The position numbers were made by a program, and so were the translations under genes. A DNA stretch of 64,000 nucleotides, taken from assembly GCA_964017145.1 (NCBI GenBank), contig OZ024844.1:2728001-2792000 (forward strand), given 5' to 3'. This DNA comes from Agrocybe praecox (taxonomy: Eukaryota > Basidiomycota > Agaricomycetes > Agaricales > Agrocybaceae). The notes beneath the pieces were generated by a model. The model saw only the letters and a program-made list of their open reading frames with translations, did no database searches and was not told the DNA's origin. Shown one piece after another: positions 58,788 through 64,000 of the stretch; the first letter of the stretch is position 1; the number at the start of each line of letters is the position of its first letter.

Positions 58788-60670
58788 TCAAATTACCGAT
58801 AAAGGTCTCGCGGATTCGATTGCAATCCAATTCGTTTCGTGCATCTTGCTTGCTTTTATACCCCAATCGTGGCCTACAGATGGTCCATCATGGGGAATGA
58901 CAGTGTGGATTGGATGACTCTTCTTCGATTTAATATGCGCCACCTGTGGCAAGAGCCAGACTTGATGATGCTTTATAAGAATTTTATCTCCCTTTTGAAT
59001 ATAGGCCAGTACGTCTTCAGGAATCTTGTCTAAGAAGAACCGGACCACGAAACGACGTTCAAATAAGATCTCCAAGGTTGAGGGTCCGTTCCCAGAGAGA
59101 AATGCTTCCCTGGCTTCCAGCAACCATGACGTAACGTTCACCCGTAAAGGGTGTGGCATCCCTTCTGGCCCACCAGCACGACGTTCAGGTTGTCTCATAG
59201 CTAGCCAGACGAGGTCCTGAGGCCTTGCGGATTGACAAGTCGTTCTAAAGGTCACTTTAGTGAGAAACGCCAGTCTCCACCAAACCCTAGATCCAACGCA
59301 TAGCGAATTGTCGCCTTTCTTGCGGAAAACAGTCAAAGAGTGTGACATATGCTTGATAAGTCTATCCATGCTCTCCTTCCGCCTACCGAGTTCAGCAGAT
59401 GGACTTCCCCAGGGTTCAGGTGAAACATAACGGGCAATCCGGAACAACAATGCTTCTCGGACAGCGTTCGATTCAAGGTTTTCAACAGTTAGGGCTGGAA
59501 TCGCGAAGGTGCCAGGAGGAGACGTGACTCGCTGGGTTGCAATAATGTTGTCCACTATTAAGAGTTCATCTTAGGACGCGACTTGAACATATAAATCAGA
59601 AAAGGCACACCTTCGGCTTCAATCTCGTCACGTTTATCGTTTAATTTTCGAACCGTATCCCTAAGATGGTCTCTATCGGATGCCAAACTAATATCGAGTT
59701 CGGGGTGGCTTTTGGCTGCAAGATTGATGCCTGCGAGACGGCTGGCAATTTCTTGAGGAAATTCTGAGAACGATGGATCCTCCGTAGTGGTGGCTGCCGA
59801 TCCTCCTTTCGCGAGTATATGTCGAATGGCGTTTCGAACAGTCAAATCTGGCTGGAAATTTGTAGGGTCGGTCACGTATTCCACTTGATTCTCTTCGCAT
59901 GTGGCGAGAATCCGGTCCTGCTCATTATTAGCCAACTCATAAACATGTAAGTGTAATGAAGAGAGAAATACCTTTTCAAAAAAAAGCAGTGGACGGACCA
60001 GCCATTTGCTCATCTGATTGAATTCAGGCTGAATAAGTTTTCCGTTGTCGTATATCTTTCCCATCCCCCACCTTCGACGGGGCCTCATCCCGGCTAGCCC
60101 AATTTCACCTGAGCTTCTGCCCAAGCGCATCAGCATGGTTTCTACCTGATCATCACAATGATGTCCGAGGGCTAGAGCGTTCGCGTCCAAGGCCTTCATT
60201 TTCTCTAAGAACAGCGCGTATCGCATATCCCGTGCCCGTCCTTCCAAGCTCTCCCCAGGTTCCGGTTTCGGAGGGTAATATCCTTGACCCCAGGGAAGCT
60301 TCTCAGTCATATGACGGATTCCAAGAGCTTCAGCAGTCTTCGCAGCAACGTTGGTCATGTTTGCGGAGTCCGTTTGTAGATCATGGTCAATTGAAATGGA
60401 CACCAGCCCTTTTGGTAGTTTGCCTTTCAGAGTTTTAGGTGGTTGTTCTTTGATATGACGGTTAAGAAGAAAGAGCAAGCATGATGAATCGGGACCTCCC
60501 GAGTTTGCGACAGCTTGTTAGCCAAAACAGTAAGCTTTCTATGTTTTATGATAATACTATGCGGAATTGCACGTACCAAGCGTGTCAGACCAACCACCTA
60601 GAGGCCTGCTTTTACGCAGCACCTGTGCAAATTCAGCATTTGATATGGCACTTATCGTGCGAGAGGCCAT
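58788..60670 (-). CDS. tRNA(Ile)-lysidine synthase-like PP-loop protein
   Basis: TilS/MesJ family enzymes change C34 of the CAU anticodon to lysidine; in fungi the target would be a mitochondrial tRNA-Ile. Four exons, 60670-60577, 60513-59972, 59917-59611 and 59554-58788, give 569 residues. The ATP-binding PP-loop is AVANSGGPDSSCLLFLL. GLVSISIDHDLQTDS, GHHCDDQVETMLMRLGRSSGE, WLVRPLL and YVTDPTNFQPDLTVRNAIRH are further family signatures. The long C-terminal part is fungus-type and less conserved. The N end (MASRTISAISNAEFAQVLRK) has no acid before residue 13 and may act as a targeting signal. The stop at 58788 is assumed; GTAATT just before it could be a donor to a further exon. Confidence 0.85.
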
Positions 60671-61587
60671 TTTGGTGCTCTATCGCGCGAAGGCCGGGGG
60701 GGCAATTTGAAGTTGGTATAGTACGTGCGTTAATTTGAAAAAGTCGCGTCGTTACCGTCCGTTAGTATATGATGTGACCAACATCAGGCCATGTGACCAA
60801 AGCGACGTACGTCACGGTCACGTATCACCCAAAATAGCAAATATTTCTAATGACAGCCTAAGTTGCAAGAAAATTTCGAAAATCGGACAGGGCCACTCGA
60901 CAGATTATAATACTGCACCACGCGATAGCACGAATGAAGTACATTTAATCTCATTGCATTTCATTGCTGTGACGCCAATTTCAAACATTATTAGAGCCTG
61001 GAGTAATATGGTTTAATAAAGCAAAAGTCATGATATTTACTAAGTATTTTATACACTATGTTGAGATGTAATTCCCATCAGGGTTGAATCATACAATGTT
61101 ATACTAAGTACAAGAAAGCGAATAAGCGGGAATCGTCCACGTCCATTCACTGTCGTGTGCCCAATGTCCATTGTCCTGAGATTAATCAAAGCAGCAATGC
61201 AGTGTATACATTCATTTGCGCGAAGGGAAGCGAGAAAGGAAGATAAGTCGATGTCATGTGCATAGATGAAAGCTGGTAGGCCAGGGATATATAGAAATCA
61301 GGGATGAAAGATGGGGAGAAATAACAGAAGTGGCTCGTCAAATACACGCTAAATTCCAACACATCCTGAGCCATTTAAATATGATGAAGAGGCCAAAAGG
61401 TAAGAAGAAAGAAATTAATACACGTAGCTGGTTTTTTTTTGCCTAGTAATATGGTCAAAATGAACCCAGAGTTTTGAGTCTGCATTGCTCAAATAGATAG
61501 GTTTTGAGATGTGGGAAAACAGGTCGCTTAAAGATTTTCAAAGGATGAGAAGTCAAGAAAATGTAGTATGAGGTTTATGTGATCGGT
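60671..61587. promoter_or_regulatory. intergenic region upstream of the TilS-like gene
   Basis: About 0.9 kb between two leftward genes. It holds the TilS-like promoter and the 3' end of the YTH gene. No coding exon or repeat was recognised. Confidence 0.4.
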
Positions 61588-64000
61588 TCAGAAACCCATG
61601 TATGAGCCTTGTTGCTGTTGGATATGTTGGCCTGGTCCGGGGCTGGGGTGCCTCATTACACTCTGGTGCATAGCCTGAGTTTGAGGATGGAGTGTTTGTT
61701 GATTGCCGCCGTATTGTCCTCCTCCAATCCCCATCCCACCCATCTGCATCATGGGGGCCATTTGCTGCGATGCATACATATTTGGACTGAAGTTGGGATT
61801 AGCAGCATTCGAAATGGTGCTGGCCGGTAGCTGGGGAGAGTGGAGAGAAGGAGGTGAAGGTGAAGCCCCTCCGCCGGTTGCCTGCATTTTTTGCATGGCC
61901 TGTAACTATATGTATTTTTGTCATAAGTCATGCGTCAGAAGAAGACATCAAGAACCAGGCCGACCTCATAAAATGCGAAATCCTGAAGCAGTGATGTCCT
62001 GGCAGGGTGAGTATGGAAAATTCTCAACATTTCTTGACCAGCATCAGGGAGTAGTTCTTGCGTATCACGCGAGTTCGTCACTGGCTTCCGTTCTTGGGTG
62101 TTACTATAATAATCAGATTGAGAGATTATAACAAGAGCGTGGAAGCAGTCAAGAGTCGCACTTTAATTTGATGTGTCGCAGATTTAAATTGGGGATGTCC
62201 CGTACAAAGATCCATCGCACTTTGAATACTCCTTTCCATTTGTCAGAAGCCCAGACGGTGCTGCTTCTGGTATAGTCGACCTAGAATTTGCATTAGTTAA
62301 CAGCGACATGGAGAGAAAGAGAGAACTGCGGACTGGTGTCAACATTTCGGCCATGCCGCAGAAATGACCACTAGCGTTAACGCTGAAGAATAGATAAATT
62401 GGACCACGTCCTCCAGTGTCTTTGAACGCTTTATCTAATCTCTTGTTTCCTGGGTCCGTGGAACTCCAAATTTCGTACTTCAAAGACTTGTGCACATCGT
62501 CTTCAGTGTAAGATTTAATGACAAAGTATCGGGCGAATTGAGGCCTGGTATCGAATTGAGCAGGATTGTAGCCCTTTGTTGCGATGAGTGTAGGAACATC
62601 AACGGGCGTATTGGCAAACGGTTGAACAGGGGTTTGTCCTGATGGGACAGCGGATGCATTCGCAGCATTGGGGAACGTAGTAGCGACGCCAAGGCCAGGA
62701 CGACCGCTTTGACCACCTTGGTTTTGACCCTGTTGTAGATATTGTACTGGGATAGGGGGGACACTTGGGATGCTACCCGACGAGCCAGCGGCACTGCTGC
62801 TTCCGCTGGGGCTTTTATTGTGTCCGCCTGTTCCTTGCTGATAACCGTACTGAAGGTTTGGGTTCGAGAGTCGGCCACGTAACCCATGGTCTTGTTGCCC
62901 ATATTGCTGCTGCCCATAATTGCCAGATCGCTGGAGCTGCGACAGTGGTGTCTTTCGACCGTCGAATTCATTGCTAGATTGGACCTTGTTTCCATTTCCT
63001 GTGCTGATGCCACCATTCCCGTTGCTTCCACGAGACCCTGTCGACTGGTGCTGGGGAGCTTGACCCGAGTTAAACCTAGGAGGAGGGTTTCCACCTTGGT
63101 TGTTATGTTGGTAGGCGCCGTAAGCACCAGCCGGAACATTATTTTGGTTACTTGCTAATTCAAGGGCAGACAGTGCCCGCTGGACATCATCAATGGCGGC
63201 ATTACCATTTGCAGAGTATCCCCCACCACCCTGCCTCCACTCGTTCCCAGCAGGCCATGGAGATGTACGACCAACAGGACTGTTAGAATATTGTTGATAT
63301 TGTTGTCTGGCGTAATACTCATCATCATAAACGGAAGTATCTTCGGCCTCATATGCATATTCCTCTTCCTCAGTTTGCTCAGCAGTCTCGGGAGGTGTTG
63401 TATTATGAGAATGGGCGGGCAGAGTAGCCTGAAGAGTCCCAGAACGTTTCAATCCGGTGGATTTTCTAGGTCCGCCAGCAGCAGCACCATAAGTCAGAGA
63501 AACATGGCGACGGACGCCCGAGGCCGCTGGAGGCGGTGATGGAACATGAGGGGCATTGGTACCAAAATGAGGGGATATCGGAGAATTGCTTGATTGCGAC
63601 TGAGTCTGCGCATCGATTACTTGCTGATGTTGAGGATGGAGATCATTGGCAGGCTGAAAAGCTTCTTTAATACCCTGCAAAAGCTGATGTGCACTGTAGG
63701 TTTTACCTCGTCTTCCTCTGCATTGTATGATGCATATTTCCATGGTTCTTCATCACCTTCATTACCTGCAATAGCAGCAAGACTGTTGACAGCTTTTGGA
63801 GTATGGGTGCCCGATTTTGAGGTCTGGCCTTGGAAACCTGGGAGAAAATATATCAAGGGAATAAAAACAGTGCAAAGGAGGACGTACCACGATGATAGCG
63901 AGTTGGGAGAGAGCTCTGCCTGTGAAGAGATGTCTTTTCGCCTACAGCGCCGACGCCACCAACCCAATCCTCGTCGACAACCTCGTCGTCGTTCCAAATC
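61588..64000 (-). CDS. YTH-domain m6A-type RNA reader (5' end outside window)
   Basis: Binds N6-methyladenosine in RNA and can direct mRNA decay or meiotic control. Exons in the window: 64000-63888 (partial), 63837-63707, 63653-62334, 62280-62162, 62103-61965, 61905-61588; about 712 codons are seen. A long disordered Gln/Ser/Gly/Asn-rich stretch precedes the YTH domain near the end: [84 protein letters not shown]. The aromatic cage residues W (EIWSS, VWAS) are present. The tail is Gln/Met/Gly-rich. The layout resembles YTHDF proteins. The border 63706-63654 is one choice; reading through there in the other frame gives [15 protein letters not shown], so this junction is unsure. Confidence 0.9.

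Overview
The window is a 64-kb piece of an intron-rich nuclear genome of a filamentous basidiomycete, most likely an agaricomycete (mushroom-forming) fungus. The evidence is short introns, mostly about 45-65 nt, with GT..AG and some GC..AG borders, several exons per gene, a DUF7918 protein, tandem GH44 cellulase-type genes, and a mix of strongly conserved fungal housekeeping genes. No bacterial, viral or CRISPR feature was seen. All gene models were built by hand by joining exons so that reading frames, splice borders and family alignments agree. RNA evidence was not available.

Layout. 1-4.7 kb: 3' part missing of ATG8 (-), an SPFH/band-7 protein (-) and an aldo-keto reductase (+). 5.0-13.9 kb: four tandem, same-strand paralogues of an uncharacterised secreted-ectodomain/single-TM protein with exactly eight spaced cysteines, interrupted by a 2.6-kb gap carrying a 155-bp direct repeat. 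This cluster is the most novel item. 14.3-17.6 kb: SAM37/metaxin (-) and a DUF7918 protein (-). 17.9-19.8 kb: an APE1-type AP endonuclease (+) with a possible mitochondrial start, then an intron-containing tRNA-Phe. 20.3-27.9 kb (all -): alpha-arrestin-like protein, BRX1, a triple-KH RNA-binding protein and an ADGF-type adenosine deaminase. 28.7-35.4 kb (+): two tandem GH44 glycoside hydrolases. 36.3-41.9 kb: a VCX1-type Ca2+/H+ exchanger (+) flanked by two divergent paralogues of an unknown protein family that share a YRP-x-HKGL module. 43.3-46 kb: a histidine phosphatase, a tiny uncertain gene, and a decayed PIF1-like helicase end with a local repeat. 46.4-49.9 kb (-): DOA1/PLAA. 50.5-55.1 kb: a Rap1-like telomere protein (+), GTR1 Rag GTPase (-) and lumazine synthase RIB4 (-). 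55.2-58.5 kb (+): SRP40/Nopp140 and an alpha/beta hydrolase. 58.8-60.7 kb (-): a tRNA(Ile)-lysidine synthase-like protein. 61.6-64 kb (-): a YTH-domain RNA reader whose 5' end lies outside the window.

Functionally most genes are independent housekeeping units: autophagy (ATG8), ubiquitin turnover (DOA1), TORC1 amino-acid signalling (GTR1), ribosome biogenesis (BRX1, SRP40), RNA control (KH, YTH), mitochondria (SAM37, TilS-like, possible APN isoform) and calcium storage (VCX1). The lineage-specific parts are the eight-Cys membrane protein array, the YRP-HKGL pair, the DUF7918 gene and the GH44 pair. The GH44 pair fits plant-cell-wall breakdown by a saprotroph or plant associate.
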